Source of the DNA: DATATV01 sp036268615
Lineage (GTDB): Bacteria; Actinomycetota; Actinomycetes; Mycobacteriales; Pseudonocardiaceae
Reading direction: 5' to 3'
DNA length: 64,000 bases
Assembly (NCBI GenBank): GCA_036268615.1
Contig: DATATV010000005.1
Location: 62,001 to 126,000 of the forward strand
The notes under the pieces are model-generated. The model worked only from the letters and a program-made list of their open reading frames with translations, was not told the DNA's origin and searched no databases. Every line of letters starts with the position of its first letter. Positions within the stretch are counted from its first letter, which is position 1. Below, piece by piece: positions 16,872 through 25,652 of the stretch. The position numbers and the translations under genes are program-made.

Positions 16872-18224
16872 CTATCGGGTTCCGGCGGTGACGAGTTCCG
16901 GTTGGCCGGCCGGCGATTGCCGGCCCGGTACGAGCAGCAACACGGTCAGCGCGATCATCGCAGCGCACCCGCCGACGAAGACGAACACCGGCAGGTAACC
17001 GAGTCCCAGATAGATCTGACCGATCACCAGCGGCCCCACCGCGTTGAGGATTCTGCCGACGCCGTAACAGAAGCCGGTGCCGGTGGCGCGGACCTCGGTC
17101 GGGAACAGCCGTGGTGTGTGGGAGTACATCAGCGCGACGAGTGTCTGGTTCGTCGCGGCGACCAGGATGCCGAACACGATGATCGCGGCCGGCTGGAAGG
17201 TGAGCCCGTAACAGAGTCCGCAGCCGGCGAACACCAGACTGAAGCCGATCACCGGGCCGCGCAGGCCGAACCGGTCGGTCACCGGCCAGGCCAGCAGCGC
17301 GCCGGGCACCGCGCCGAGCGTGGTCAGCGCCGCGTAGCCGACGCTGCTGGTCAGGCTGAATCCGTGCTCGTGCAACAGGGTCGGCGCGTAGGAGGCGAAG
17401 CCGTAGTAGCTGATCGTGAGCAACGACCAGACCACCGCCAGCGTGATCGTCCGCCGGGCCAGCGATCCGCGAAACAGCTCCCGGATCGGTACGGCGTCGG
17501 TGCCGAGGGTGTCCGGCTCGTCCGGGAGCGGTGGCAGCGGGTGGGCACGAGCGACCTCGGCCTCGATCGAGTCGAGTACGCCGAGCGCTTCCCGGGTCCG
17601 GCCGTGCGTCACCAGCCAGGCCGGCGACTCGGGTAATCGGCCGATCAGCAACAGCGGCAGCACACCGAGCGCACCGAAGACGAAGACCAGCCGCCAGCCG
17701 TCCGGGCCGATCCCGATGACACCCCGGGCGAAGAAGGACATCGCCGGGATGCCCAGCAGGCCCAGCGCGAGCGTGCCGGACTGGAGCCGGCCGCGCTGCG
17801 CCCCGGGCACGAGTTCGGCGAGATAGGTGATGGCGATGACGGTCATCGCACCGAGGCCGATGCCGGTGGCGAACCGCGCGAGCAGCAACGTGGTGGTGTT
17901 CACCGCGATGGCGTTGAGCAGCGAGCACATCGAGAACCAGGCGACCGACCGGCGCAGCGACGTGCGCCGGCCCAGCCGTTCGGCCAGCCGGCCGCCGAAC
18001 ACGGCGCCCAGAAAACTGCCGACGAAGGCGGCCGAGGTGATCAACGACACCCCGCGCACGGGCACGTCCAGATAGTCGCGCACGGCCGGCGCGGCGTAGG
18101 CGAAGGTGTTGATGTCGGCGAGTTCGAAGGCGAAACACAGGGCCAGCGTGCCGACCACCCGGCGCTGGTGACTCGACCAGGGCAACCGGTCGAGCCGGGC
18201 GGTCACGGTGACGGACTCGGTCAT
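16872..18224 (-). CDS. MFS transporter
   Basis: A 450-residue permease with about 12 hydrophobic helices. The sugar/aromatic-acid-type signature GGRLAERLGRRTSLRR follows TM2, an RARLPES-like PESPAWLVTHGR motif ends the first half, and the central loop is acidic. The ATG at 18224 gives MTESVTVTARLDRLPWSS; sequence further upstream in this frame overlaps the serine hydrolase gene and is rejected. Last gene of the LysR/PrpD/hydrolase string, so it likely imports (or exports) the substrate of those enzymes. Confidence 0.88.
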   Translation of the reverse strand: MTESVTVTARLDRLPWSSHQRRVVGTLALCFAFELADINTFAYAAPAVRDYLDVPVRGVSLITSAAFVGSFLGAVFGGRLAERLGRRTSLRRSVAWFSMCSLLNAIAVNTTTLLLARFATGIGLGAMTVIAITYLAELVPGAQRGRLQSGTLALGLLGIPAMSFFARGVIGIGPDGWRLVFVFGALGVLPLLLIGRLPESPAWLVTHGRTREALGVLDSIEAEVARAHPLPPLPDEPDTLGTDAVPIRELFRGSLARRTITLAVVWSLLTISYYGFASYAPTLLHEHGFSLTSSVGYAALTTLGAVPGALLAWPVTDRFGLRGPVIGFSLVFAGCGLCYGLTFQPAAIIVFGILVAATNQTLVALMYSHTPRLFPTEVRATGTGFCYGVGRILNAVGPLVIGQIYLGLGYLPVFVFVGGCAAMIALTVLLLVPGRQSPAGQPELVTAGTR

Positions 18225-18283
18225 GGCGGATACCCCCGGAAGACACGGCCGGCGGGCGATGCCGGCAGGTGGCACGGACTCGC

Positions 18284-19639
18284 TCAGTTGCAGTGCGCCA
18301 GCGCGGTCCGCACGGCGTGCAGCAGGGTGAGCTGCCGTGGGTGCTCCTCCAGTGCGGTCCGGGTGATCACCAGGTCCAGTTGGGGCAGCACGAAGACGGT
18401 CTGGCCGAGGCTGCCCAGGGCGTAACAGGCGGCCCGGTCCTCGGCCGGGCCGACGTGGCCGTCCCGGTTGAGCCAGACCGACGCGCCGTAGGGATGCTGA
18501 GTCTCCGCCGGCCCGACGTGTCGGCCGGCCAGTGTGGCCGGCGACTCGGCCAGCATCGTGGCGATCCACTCGGCCGGCAGCGTCTGCCGGTCGGCCAGCC
18601 AGCCGCCCCGCAGGATGAGTTCGCCGATCCGGGCCAGGTCGGCCGGAGTGGTGTACCAGGAACCGCACAACAGCGGCACACCCTCGGCGTCGGTCTCCAG
18701 CAGGCTGTGCCGCAGGCCAAGCGCCGGCAGCACGATGCCGGACAGGTAGCCGTGCAGTTGCGCGCCGAACACCTCGCCCAGCGCGACGGCGATCGCGAGA
18801 TGGTCGATGCTCTTGTAGCTGAACAGCTCCCCCGGTTCGGCCTCGACGTCCACTTCGGACACCATGCGGTCGACCGAGACCGGGCGGAAGTACATCGCGA
18901 AGTACTCGTCGGCGTCGGTGAGCAGGCCGTCGGTGCCCTCGGCGAACTGGCGGACGGCCAGGCCGCTGCTCAACCGCAGCAGGTCCAGCAGTCGGATGCG
19001 GGCGCGTGGGTCGCCCAGCCGCATCCAGGCCGGGATCGTCGTCGGCGCGGCCGGGTCCAACTCGCCCTGACCGGCCAGCCAACCGACGATCAGCGCGGTC
19101 AGTGTCTTCCCGGTGGACCAGCCCCGGGTGCGCACCGTCAGGTCGAAGCCCCCGGCGAACTCCTCGACCACCAGTTCGCCGCGATGCACGACGGCCACCC
19201 CGCGCGCACCGGTCGTCGCGAGGTGGTCGAGCACGGCGGCCCGGACCGGCGCGTAGTCGTCGCCCGGTCTTCGCGCGTCCCCGGCCGGCCACGGCCGGCG
19301 GTCCGGTTCGACCGGGGGCAGCGGGCCGCCGGGCCGGTCCAGTCGGATCGTGTCGACGAGCGCGGCGCCCTTGTCCCCGCTGGCGATCGCCCGGTGCCGG
19401 GAGCCGTCGGCAAGACCGCCCTCGACCACGCCGCGGTCGCGGTCCACGGTGAACAGGATCTCCGCCGGGTCCAGCGCGCCCCCGGCGAACCGCCGGCAGA
19501 TCACGCCGAGGTCGTGCCGCACCACCTCGTCCACCGAGCGGCCGGACACGAACACCGCCGAGCACAGTTCCTTGGTGCAGAAGCCGAGCGCGTTCGTTCT
19601 GCGCTGGTCGAGTGGGCTGGACGGACGCGTTGCCCCCAT
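18284..19639 (-). CDS. Serine hydrolase, class C beta-lactamase/NylB fold
   Basis: About 451 residues. The Ser-x-x-Lys nucleophile is in RGWSTGKTLTALIVGWL (S175, K178) and the Tyr motif is ELFSYKSIDHLA (Y275), as in class C beta-lactamases, esterases and 6-aminohexanoate-dimer hydrolases. About 130 N-terminal residues precede the hydrolase domain and carry no recognised motif (CTKELCSAVFVSGRSVDEVV), an unusual extension. No signal peptide is seen, which argues against a penicillin-binding role. The ATG at 19639 follows GGAGG by 8 nt; an ATG at 19654 is possible. It lies in an operon between a PrpD-type protein and the MFS gene, suggesting amide or ester cleavage. Confidence 0.85.
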   Translation of the reverse strand: MGATRPSSPLDQRRTNALGFCTKELCSAVFVSGRSVDEVVRHDLGVICRRFAGGALDPAEILFTVDRDRGVVEGGLADGSRHRAIASGDKGAALVDTIRLDRPGGPLPPVEPDRRPWPAGDARRPGDDYAPVRAAVLDHLATTGARGVAVVHRGELVVEEFAGGFDLTVRTRGWSTGKTLTALIVGWLAGQGELDPAAPTTIPAWMRLGDPRARIRLLDLLRLSSGLAVRQFAEGTDGLLTDADEYFAMYFRPVSVDRMVSEVDVEAEPGELFSYKSIDHLAIAVALGEVFGAQLHGYLSGIVLPALGLRHSLLETDAEGVPLLCGSWYTTPADLARIGELILRGGWLADRQTLPAEWIATMLAESPATLAGRHVGPAETQHPYGASVWLNRDGHVGPAEDRAACYALGSLGQTVFVLPQLDLVITRTALEEHPRQLTLLHAVRTALAHCN

Positions 19640-19679
19640 CGGTCGATCCTCCATCGTTCGGACCTCGTCGTCCGGCCGG

Positions 19680-20366
19680 TCAGCTCAGCCAGCTGGTACC
19701 GAGTCGTTCGTTGACCGCGGCCGGATCGGCCGCGGTGGACATCAGCGCGAACATGCCACGCCGGCCTTCCAACGGCTGGGCCGCCGAGGTGACCCCGCAC
19801 TGCCCCAACAGCGCGGCCTCGACCGCGTTGCCGGCGGCCTTGCCCAGTTGCAGTGCGTCCGCGTCGGTGCCGGTCGCGCCGGCCAACCCGGCCGCCTGGG
19901 TCGCGCACAGCCCCAGCGCGTCCCGCAGTTGACCGGCGTCCAGCCCCATCAGCCGTCCGGCCGCGGCGCCCGCGCCGATCACCCCCGCGGTGGCGCGCAC
20001 CGACCAGCCGGCCGTGGTGTGCGTCGGCCCGAGGGCCTCGGCGACCCGATCGGCCACCTCGTAGCCGATCGCGGTGGCGGTCGCGGTCTGCTGCTCGTCG
20101 CTGCCGAGCGCGTCGGCCGCCGCACATACCGCCACCCAGGCGAGCTCCGGGTCGGCCGTCGCGGCGGCCGACCCGGAGATCCACGCTGTCCACAGTGGAT
20201 TCCTGGCCGGCCCGACCAGCCCGACGATCGCGGTGGGCACCGGTCCTCGGGCGCCCCGGTCACGGGCGGCCCGGAAGCACTGCAACTGGTCGGCCGCGGA
20301 CTTGAGTACCCGCTCCGGCGGGGTGGCGGTGCGCACGAACCGCACCACCCGTTCGGTCGTGGTCAT
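19680..20366 (-). CDS. Half-size MmgE/PrpD-family protein
   Basis: A 228-residue protein matching only the N-terminal helical domain of MmgE/PrpD proteins (GWSVRATAGVIGAGAAAGRL, LRDALGLCATQAAGLAG, KAAGNAVEAALL). It is half the usual length of about 450. The HLDDFDD-type active-site segment of the full-length neighbour is not recognisable here. ATG overlaps the stop of the upstream PrpD gene (ATGA), so the two are made together. It may be a non-catalytic partner subunit or a degraded duplicate. Confidence 0.78.
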   Translation of the reverse strand: MTTTERVVRFVRTATPPERVLKSAADQLQCFRAARDRGARGPVPTAIVGLVGPARNPLWTAWISGSAAATADPELAWVAVCAAADALGSDEQQTATATAIGYEVADRVAEALGPTHTTAGWSVRATAGVIGAGAAAGRLMGLDAGQLRDALGLCATQAAGLAGATGTDADALQLGKAAGNAVEAALLGQCGVTSAAQPLEGRRGMFALMSTAADPAAVNERLGTSWLS

Positions 20367-21739
20367 CGGCCGACCCCCGTGGCCGGTCGGATCGCGGCCA
20401 GCAGCGCGTCCGGGTTCGGAGCGCTGTCCAGTCCGATGACCGCGTTCCGGACGGCCCGGGTGGCACCGGCGCCGAGCACCGGTTCGACCAGTTGCCGGAC
20501 CTTGTCGAACAGTTCCTCGTCGGTCAGTGGCCGGGCCAGGCTGCCCCGGGCGTGTGGGACGTGCAGTTCGACCGCTGCGCCGCCGGTCTGCTCGACGAAG
20601 ATCGTCGCCTCGTCGCGGGCGCAGCGGGTGGTGGGCAGCAGGCTGGTCAGGTTGCGCAGCCGGGTCACGTCCGGCGCGACCACCCGGGCGTCGGTCAACT
20701 GGGCCAACCCGACCCGGCCGTCCAGCAGTCCGACCGCGGTGGTGTGGTAGGCGCTGAACCGGGCCTGCAACCCGTCGCGCGGCTGCCGTCGGCCCATCAG
20801 TTCGGGCACCAGCGGGTGGCAGGCGACCGACACCGCGACGATCGAGGCCGGGTCGCCGAGCTGCCCGGACACGCCAACGGCGGCGTCGATCGCCGGGTGC
20901 GCCACGATCCCGCACGGGTAGGGCTTGAACGCGTTGCGCTCCAACTCCCAGCCCCGCTCCCACGAACCGGCCAGCTCGGCGGCGTCCACCACGTCGGCGA
21001 ACACCGGCAGCACCCCGCCGCTGCCGAGTGGGTCCGCCGAGCCGGCCAGTCCGGCCACCGCCAACCGTGCGGCCAGCACCCCGTTCGCCGCGGCTTTGCC
21101 GGGGTGGAACGGTTTGGTCATCGAGCCGAAGCCCTCCCGATGCCCGATGACCATCGTCGACACCAGTTCGAGTGCCCGTTCGGTCTGCTCGGCTCCCAAT
21201 CCGAGCAGCACCGCGGCCGCGACCGCCGCGCCGAACACCCCGCAGGTGCCGGTGATGTGCCAACCGCGGTCGTAATGGTTGGGGGAGATGGCGTTCCCGA
21301 TCCGCAGCTGTGCCTCGCAGCCCAGCGCGAACGCGGTCAGGTAGCGCTCACCGGGCACGTCCAGTCCCGGCCGGAGGGCCAGGATGGTGGCCAGGATCGC
21401 CGCGCCCGGGTGGATCACCGTGGCCAGGTGCGTGTCGTCGAAGTCGTCGAGGTGCGCGGCGGCTCCCACGAGCAGCGCACCCCAGTAGCCGTCCACGATC
21501 TCCGGCCGGCCCGGCAACACCACCCCGCCGGCCGGGTCGACTCCGCCGAGCCGGTCCGCGCCGGTCAGCAGGGCGCGCACGGCGGGCGCGTCGGCGGCGC
21601 CGATCGCGGTGCCGAGCACGTTGAACAGGCTGCGTCGGGCGGCGATCGCCGCCGGAACCGGCAGTGGGCGGTGGGCCGCATCCAGCAGCCGGGTACAGAA
21701 CTGCGTCGTTGCCGACGCGGTGGTGACCCCAGGTGACAT
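20363..21739 (-). CDS. MmgE/PrpD-family hydratase/decarboxylase
   Basis: A full-length 458-residue member. The N-terminal domain has the conserved AAHLDDFDDTHLATVIHPGAA segment (about residues 95-117), then HITGTCGVFGAAVAAAVLLGL and MTKPFHPGKAAANGVLAARLA; the C-terminal small domain begins near residue 270 (AFKPYPCGIVAHPAIDA). The family includes 2-methylcitrate dehydratase, cis-aconitate decarboxylase and iminodisuccinate epimerase; the substrate here cannot be read off. It is the first enzyme gene after the LysR gene in the same direction. Confidence 0.88.
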   Translation of the reverse strand: MSPGVTTASATTQFCTRLLDAAHRPLPVPAAIAARRSLFNVLGTAIGAADAPAVRALLTGADRLGGVDPAGGVVLPGRPEIVDGYWGALLVGAAAHLDDFDDTHLATVIHPGAAILATILALRPGLDVPGERYLTAFALGCEAQLRIGNAISPNHYDRGWHITGTCGVFGAAVAAAVLLGLGAEQTERALELVSTMVIGHREGFGSMTKPFHPGKAAANGVLAARLAVAGLAGSADPLGSGGVLPVFADVVDAAELAGSWERGWELERNAFKPYPCGIVAHPAIDAAVGVSGQLGDPASIVAVSVACHPLVPELMGRRQPRDGLQARFSAYHTTAVGLLDGRVGLAQLTDARVVAPDVTRLRNLTSLLPTTRCARDEATIFVEQTGGAAVELHVPHARGSLARPLTDEELFDKVRQLVEPVLGAGATRAVRNAVIGLDSAPNPDALLAAIRPATGVGR

Positions 21740-21780
21740 GCGAGCACGCTAGGTCTGGATCATCGGGCGAACAACGCCAA

Positions 21781-22728
21781 TCAAGGTCGGGATTGTTGCG
21801 TCCTGCGCAACGATGTGGGCCGCTGGGCCGCCTGGTCCGTCGCGATCCGGACCAGCGCGCGCACGCTGTCCTGGGCCGCGCTCGCGGCCTGGTGGATGAG
21901 GAAGATGGTGCGACTGGCCAGCGCGGGCTCGGTGATCCGCAGCCGGGCCACCCGCGGATGGTGGTGGCCGTTCATGCCCTCGGGTACCAGGGAGACGCCG
22001 ATGCCGGCGCCGACCATCGACTCGACCACGAACAGATCGCTGCCCTCGACCGCGATGTGCGGCACAAATCCGGCCCGGGCGCAGGCATTGATCATGTTGT
22101 TGCGGCTGCTCGATCCGGGTTCCATCGCGATGAACGTCCGGTCGCGCACCTTGGCCAGCTCCACCGCGCCCTCCTCGGCGAGCGGGTCGTCGGCCGGGAC
22201 GGCGAGCAGCACCGACTCGGTGAACAGCGGGTACACCGTCATTCCGGGCTCGGTCGGCGACAGTGAGGTGAACCCGACGTCGGCGTCGCCGCGCAGCACC
22301 GCGGACACCACGTCGGTGGCCGGGTTCTGCCGGGCGTGGAAGCGCAGCTCGGGCTGGTTGCCGCGCAACTCGGCGAGCACGGCCGGCACGAAGTCCAGAC
22401 CGAGCGAGTAGGTGTGCGCGATCCGCAGCAGCCGCTGCGCGTGGCCGGACTCGGCCAGTGTCGTGCTGACCGCGTCGGCGCGCGCCCGCAGCACCGTGTG
22501 CGCCTCCCTGACCAGGATGTTTCCCTGGTGGCGCAAGCGAACCCGGCGGCCGTCCTGCTCGACCAGCTGCACGCCGAGCTTGCGCTCCAACGCCCGGATG
22601 CTGCGCTGCACGGTGGCCACGCTGACCTCCAACTCGGTCGCGGTCTGGCCGAAGTGCTCGGTTCTGGCAAAGGCGAGGAACATCTCGAGATCGCCGAAAG
22701 TGACCTCATTGGCACGGACGTCGTCCAT
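21781..22728 (-). CDS. LysR-family transcriptional regulator
   Basis: A 315-residue LTTR. The winged HTH occupies residues about 10-68 (MFLAFARTEHFGQTATELEVSVATVQRSIRALERKLG), followed by the linker helix and a periplasmic-binding-type effector domain (about 95-295; LRIAHTYSLGLDFVPAVLAEL). It ends 41 bp before the PrpD gene on the same strand, so it probably controls, and may be co-transcribed with, the PrpD/PrpD-half/hydrolase/MFS string. Its start lacks a clear Shine-Dalgarno. Confidence 0.92.
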   Translation of the reverse strand: MDDVRANEVTFGDLEMFLAFARTEHFGQTATELEVSVATVQRSIRALERKLGVQLVEQDGRRVRLRHQGNILVREAHTVLRARADAVSTTLAESGHAQRLLRIAHTYSLGLDFVPAVLAELRGNQPELRFHARQNPATDVVSAVLRGDADVGFTSLSPTEPGMTVYPLFTESVLLAVPADDPLAEEGAVELAKVRDRTFIAMEPGSSSRNNMINACARAGFVPHIAVEGSDLFVVESMVGAGIGVSLVPEGMNGHHHPRVARLRITEPALASRTIFLIHQAASAAQDSVRALVRIATDQAAQRPTSLRRTQQSRP

Positions 22729-22785
22729 GTGCGCAATTATGACCTTCGCGTTGTGATCATTCTGTGATTGGCCAGGACTTGGACA

Positions 22786-23472
22786 TCAAGCCAGCCCGGC
22801 GACCTTCCGCAACAACACCGCACGCTCCCGAACATTGCCACACAGTCGGGCGGCCAATTCCAACTCTGTCCGGGCCTCTCGGGTTCGCCCGAGCCGGGTC
22901 AGCAATTCGCCGCGCACGCTCGGCAGCAGGTACGAGCCGGACAGTTGGTCGGTCGCGACCAACTCGTCCACCAACTCCAACGCCTCCGCCGGCCCACTCG
23001 CCATCGCGACGGCGACGGCCCGGTTGAGTTCGACGACGGGCGAGGGAGCCACCCGGCCGAGCGCCTCGTACAGCAACACCACCCGTTCCCAGTCGGTGGC
23101 CGCCACCGAGGCCGCCGACGCGTGGCACGCGGCGATCGTCGCCTGTAGCCCGTAGGGACCAAGGCCGCGCCCGATGGCGGTCGCCCTGCCGATCGCGGCC
23201 AGCCCGCGGCGGATCGCCGACCGGTCCCACCGGCTCCGGTCCTGATCCTCCAACAGCACAGCGTCGCCGTCGGGCCCGGTGCGGGCCGGAAACCGCGCGG
23301 CCGTCAGCTCGAACAGGGCGAGCAGGCCGGACACCTCCGGTTCCTCGGGCAGCAGCGCGACCAGCGTCCGGGCCAACCGGATCGCCTCGTACGCGAGATC
23401 GACACGCAGCAGGCTGTCCCCGGTCGTCGCCGTCGAGCCCTCGCTGAAGATCACGTACAGCACGTTCAGCAC
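22786..23472 (-). CDS. C-terminal (DUF6596/TPR-like) half of a split ECF42-type sigma factor
   Basis: A 228-residue open frame that carries the entire C-terminal helical extension of ECF42-type sigma factors: LNVLYVIFSEGSTATTGDSL, then LARTLVALLPEEPEVSGLLALFELTAARF, RSAIRRGLAAIGRATAIG, YGLQATIAACHASAAS and ELNRAVAVAMASGPAEAL. In relatives this follows sigma region 4 without interruption. Here a GTG at 23472 overlaps the stop of the upstream half (GTGCTGA), and the join reads as a one-base shift in a G-rich run near 23490. It is either a frameshifted gene or a genuine split with coupled translation. Confidence 0.75.
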   Translation of the reverse strand: MLNVLYVIFSEGSTATTGDSLLRVDLAYEAIRLARTLVALLPEEPEVSGLLALFELTAARFPARTGPDGDAVLLEDQDRSRWDRSAIRRGLAAIGRATAIGRGLGPYGLQATIAACHASAASVAATDWERVVLLYEALGRVAPSPVVELNRAVAVAMASGPAEALELVDELVATDQLSGSYLLPSVRGELLTRLGRTREARTELELAARLCGNVRERAVLLRKVAGLA

Positions 23473-24089
23473 CCCGCCGAGCCGCCCCGCCGCTCGGCGG
23501 CGAGCGGCAGTTCGAACGGCACGCCCGCCGCGGCGATCGTCTGCTTCGCCCGGGTGATCCGGGCCTGGATCGTCGGCACCGGCACCAGGAATGCCCGCGC
23601 GATCTCCGCACTGGCCAGGCCGCCGACCGTGCGCAGGGTCAGCGCCACCCGGGCTTCGGCCGAGAGCACCGGATGGCAGGCCACGAACATCAGCGCGAGC
23701 ACGTCGTCATCGACCCGGTCGGGTTCCCAGGGCAGGTCGACCGCCCGGTCCCGCGCGGTAGGCGCGCCCGAGTGGGCCTCGCCCTCGGCGAGCTCGTGAG
23801 CGAGCGGGGCGTAGCGCTCGTCCAGGGCCGATCGGCGGCGGAAGGCATCGATGGCGCGCCGCCGCGCGGTGGCCAGCAACCAGCCCACCGGGTTGGCCGG
23901 CGCGCCGGCCCGCGACCAGCTCACCAGCGCCTCGGCCACCGCCTCCTGCGCGACATCCTCGGCCAGCGCGAAGTCCCCGGTGTAACGGGCCAGCGCGCCG
24001 ACGATCCGGGCGGACTCGATCCGCCAGACGGCCTCGACGGCCCGCCGCGCCGACTCGGTGTCCGGCGGGCCGTCGCCGGCCGTGGGCAT
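23466..24089 (-). CDS. ECF42-type sigma factor, regions 2 and 4 (N-terminal half)
   Basis: A 207-residue product. Region 2 is clear (ALARYTGDFALAEDVAQEA, then PANPVGWLLATARRRAIDAFRR), as is region 4 (EARVALTLRTVGGLASAEIARAFLVPVPTIQARITRAKQTI, in pieces). It ends FELPLAAERRGGSAGC, where relatives continue into the C-terminal domain. The ATG at 24089 shares one base with the stop of the YCII gene (TGATG), so the sigma factor is coupled to its DGPF partner, the usual ECF42 arrangement. See the adjacent C-terminal half for the split. Confidence 0.85.
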   Translation of the reverse strand: MPTAGDGPPDTESARRAVEAVWRIESARIVGALARYTGDFALAEDVAQEAVAEALVSWSRAGAPANPVGWLLATARRRAIDAFRRRSALDERYAPLAHELAEGEAHSGAPTARDRAVDLPWEPDRVDDDVLALMFVACHPVLSAEARVALTLRTVGGLASAEIARAFLVPVPTIQARITRAKQTIAAAGVPFELPLAAERRGGSAGC

Positions 24090-24508
24090 CAGAGCTGGCC
24101 GTTCCGCTCGCGCCAGGCCCGCTCCTTGGCGATCCACTCGTTGTCCTGCGGGAACTCGTCGATGCCCGGCACCCGACGGATCTCGCACTTGGAGCCGGCC
24201 ACCGCGGGGAGCCGCTTGGCCCACTCGACTGCCTCCTCCTTCGAGGCCACGTCGAGCAGGTAGAAGCCGCCGAACAGCTCCTTCGTCTCGCCGTACGGCC
24301 CGTCGGTGACCACCGGCGGGTCGCCGCTGAAGTCGACCACCACGCCCTGGTTCGCATCGTCAAGGCCCTCGGCGGCGACCAGCACGCCGGCCTTGATCAG
24401 CTCGTCGTTGAAGCGGCCCATCGTCTCAAGCATCTGGTCGAACGGCGTCGACATCATCTTCGCGATCGATTCGTCGGTGCCGCGCATGATCAGCATGTAC
24501 TTCGCCAT
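24089..24508 (-). CDS. YCII/DGPF-domain protein
   Basis: A 139-residue YCII-related protein with KYMLIMRGTDE, VVTDGPYGETKELFGGFYLLD and a conserved C-terminal EIRRVPGIDEF. The second of two adjacent ATGs (24508) sits 7 nt after AGGAG and is preferred; upstream codons in the frame are rejected. It is the first gene of a two- or three-gene unit with the split ECF sigma factor. DGPF proteins are small cytosolic alpha/beta proteins that are typical targets and neighbours of ECF42 sigma factors; their biochemical role is not settled. Confidence 0.9.
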   Translation of the reverse strand: MAKYMLIMRGTDESIAKMMSTPFDQMLETMGRFNDELIKAGVLVAAEGLDDANQGVVVDFSGDPPVVTDGPYGETKELFGGFYLLDVASKEEAVEWAKRLPAVAGSKCEIRRVPGIDEFPQDNEWIAKERAWRERNGQL

Positions 24509-24646
24509 CATCGATCTCCTTGTACTCGGGGCCGCCTCCCGACCCTCTCGCCACCCAGGTCGAACGGGGCGGGCGCGGATCGACACGGTAGCCGGAAATG
24601 GGCGGATTTTTCTTGCTGAACTGGTCAGCCACCGTCAGTTGATCGG

Positions 24647-24661
24647 TATATATTGGTGAAG
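24647..24661 (+). promoter_or_regulatory. Putative leaderless promoter of the padR operon
   Basis: TATATATT (24647-24654) is the most AT-rich word in the region and lies 6 nt before the GTG start of the PadR gene, so transcription would begin at or near the start codon. No usable Shine-Dalgarno with normal spacing is present. Confidence 0.5.
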
Positions 24662-24996
24662 TGGCCAAGCGCTCCATGCAGGAGGCGTCCTTCCTGATCC
24701 TCACCGCGCTCGCGGCGGGCAGCCAGCACGGCTACGCGATCATCACCGACGTCGCGACGATCTCGGACGGACGCGTGCGGTTGCGCGCAGGCACGCTCTA
24801 CGCGGCGCTGGACCGGTTGCGGGTCGACGGGTTGGTCCAGATCGATCGGGAGGAGATCGTGGACAACCGGCTGCGTCGTTACTACCGACTCACCGCCGAC
24901 GGTCGCCAGCAGTTGGCCGCCGAGGCCGACCGGTTGCGGGCCAACGCGGCCGCCGCCTTCACCAGACTCACCCTGGCCGACGGAACAAGCGGATGA
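24661..24996 (+). CDS. PadR-family transcriptional regulator
   Basis: A 111-residue small PadR repressor: winged helix with SFLILTALAAGSQHGYAI, RLRAGTLYAALDRLRVDGLV and the wing DNRLRRYYRLTADGRQQL, then a short C-terminal helix for dimerisation. It opens a coupled operon (overlap ATGA with the next gene) encoding a membrane protein, an ABC ATPase and an ABC-2 permease, and so likely represses an exporter that handles its own ligand. It diverges from the YCII gene. Confidence 0.92.
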   Translation: MAKRSMQEASFLILTALAAGSQHGYAIITDVATISDGRVRLRAGTLYAALDRLRVDGLVQIDREEIVDNRLRRYYRLTADGRQQLAAEADRLRANAAAAFTRLTLADGTSG

Positions 24997-25652
24997 CCGC
25001 GCACGCCGAGTTGGAACGACGCTACCGCCGCTGGCTGTGGTGCTATCCCGGCTGGTTCCGACGGGAACACGAGGCGGAGTTCCTCGGCGTACTGCTGGTC
25101 GGCGCGCGCGAGGGCCAGCGTCGGCCGGAACCGCGGGAGTGTCTTGACCTACTGGTCGGCGGGCTGAGCATGGTTCTTCGGTCACGGGTGGCCCGGTCGG
25201 ACCGGGCGGCGGTGCTCGCGCTGCGGCTGATGTACCTTGGCGCCGTGGTCGAGCTGGCGACGGTGCTCGCGGTGCTGGCCAGCATGGGCGAGGTCAGGTC
25301 GGCCACCCTGGCCGGCGATCCCGGCTACACCGCGGCCCAGTGGCACGCCGAGGTGACCCACGGCCTGGACCCGATCGTCGTGGGCGGCGCGGTCGCGGTC
25401 GGGCTGTGGCTCTGGCTGGCCTGGGCGAACGGGCGGGGCCAGCGGTGGGCTCGCGTCGTCTTCGTGTTGTTCTTCGCGCTGAACACGTGCAGCCTCGCCA
25501 CTGGGATCGGCGACGATTCCGCGGTGTACGCCCGAGTGGACCTCGCCGCCGGGATCACGCTGTGGCTCGTCCAGTTGGCGGCGGTCATCTGTGTCGTCCG
25601 CCAGCGATCGACCGTGCCGGGCTCCGGCCGGACGAGTCCCGGGAAGTCGTGA
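24993..25652 (+). CDS. Integral membrane protein of PadR/ABC operon
   Basis: A 219-residue protein. The N-terminus (RRYRRWLWCYPGWFRREHEAEFLGVLL) is the amphipathic head common in actinomycete proteins encoded beside PadR regulators. Four or so hydrophobic helices follow (ALRLMYLGAVVELATVLAVL, PIVVGGAVAVGLWLWLAW, VVFVLFFALNTCSLATGI, AAGITLWLVQLAAVICVV). Its start overlaps padR by 4 bp and its stop overlaps the ATPase start (GTGA). The function is unknown; it may be an accessory subunit of the exporter. Confidence 0.8.
   Translation: MTAHAELERRYRRWLWCYPGWFRREHEAEFLGVLLVGAREGQRRPEPRECLDLLVGGLSMVLRSRVARSDRAAVLALRLMYLGAVVELATVLAVLASMGEVRSATLAGDPGYTAAQWHAEVTHGLDPIVVGGAVAVGLWLWLAWANGRGQRWARVVFVLFFALNTCSLATGIGDDSAVYARVDLAAGITLWLVQLAAVICVVRQRSTVPGSGRTSPGKS

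Noticed and set aside
18225..19565. N-terminal extension of the MFS frame over the hydrolase gene
   Set aside because: Arg-rich shadow; the hydrolase on the same strand in another frame has intact motifs.
13852..20200. Recurring GTCCA...TGGAC palindromes (10206, near 13856, near 20185)
   Set aside because: Two of three fall inside coding sequence and match common codons for Val/Asp/Ser/Thr, so a common operator was not claimed beyond the intergenic copy.
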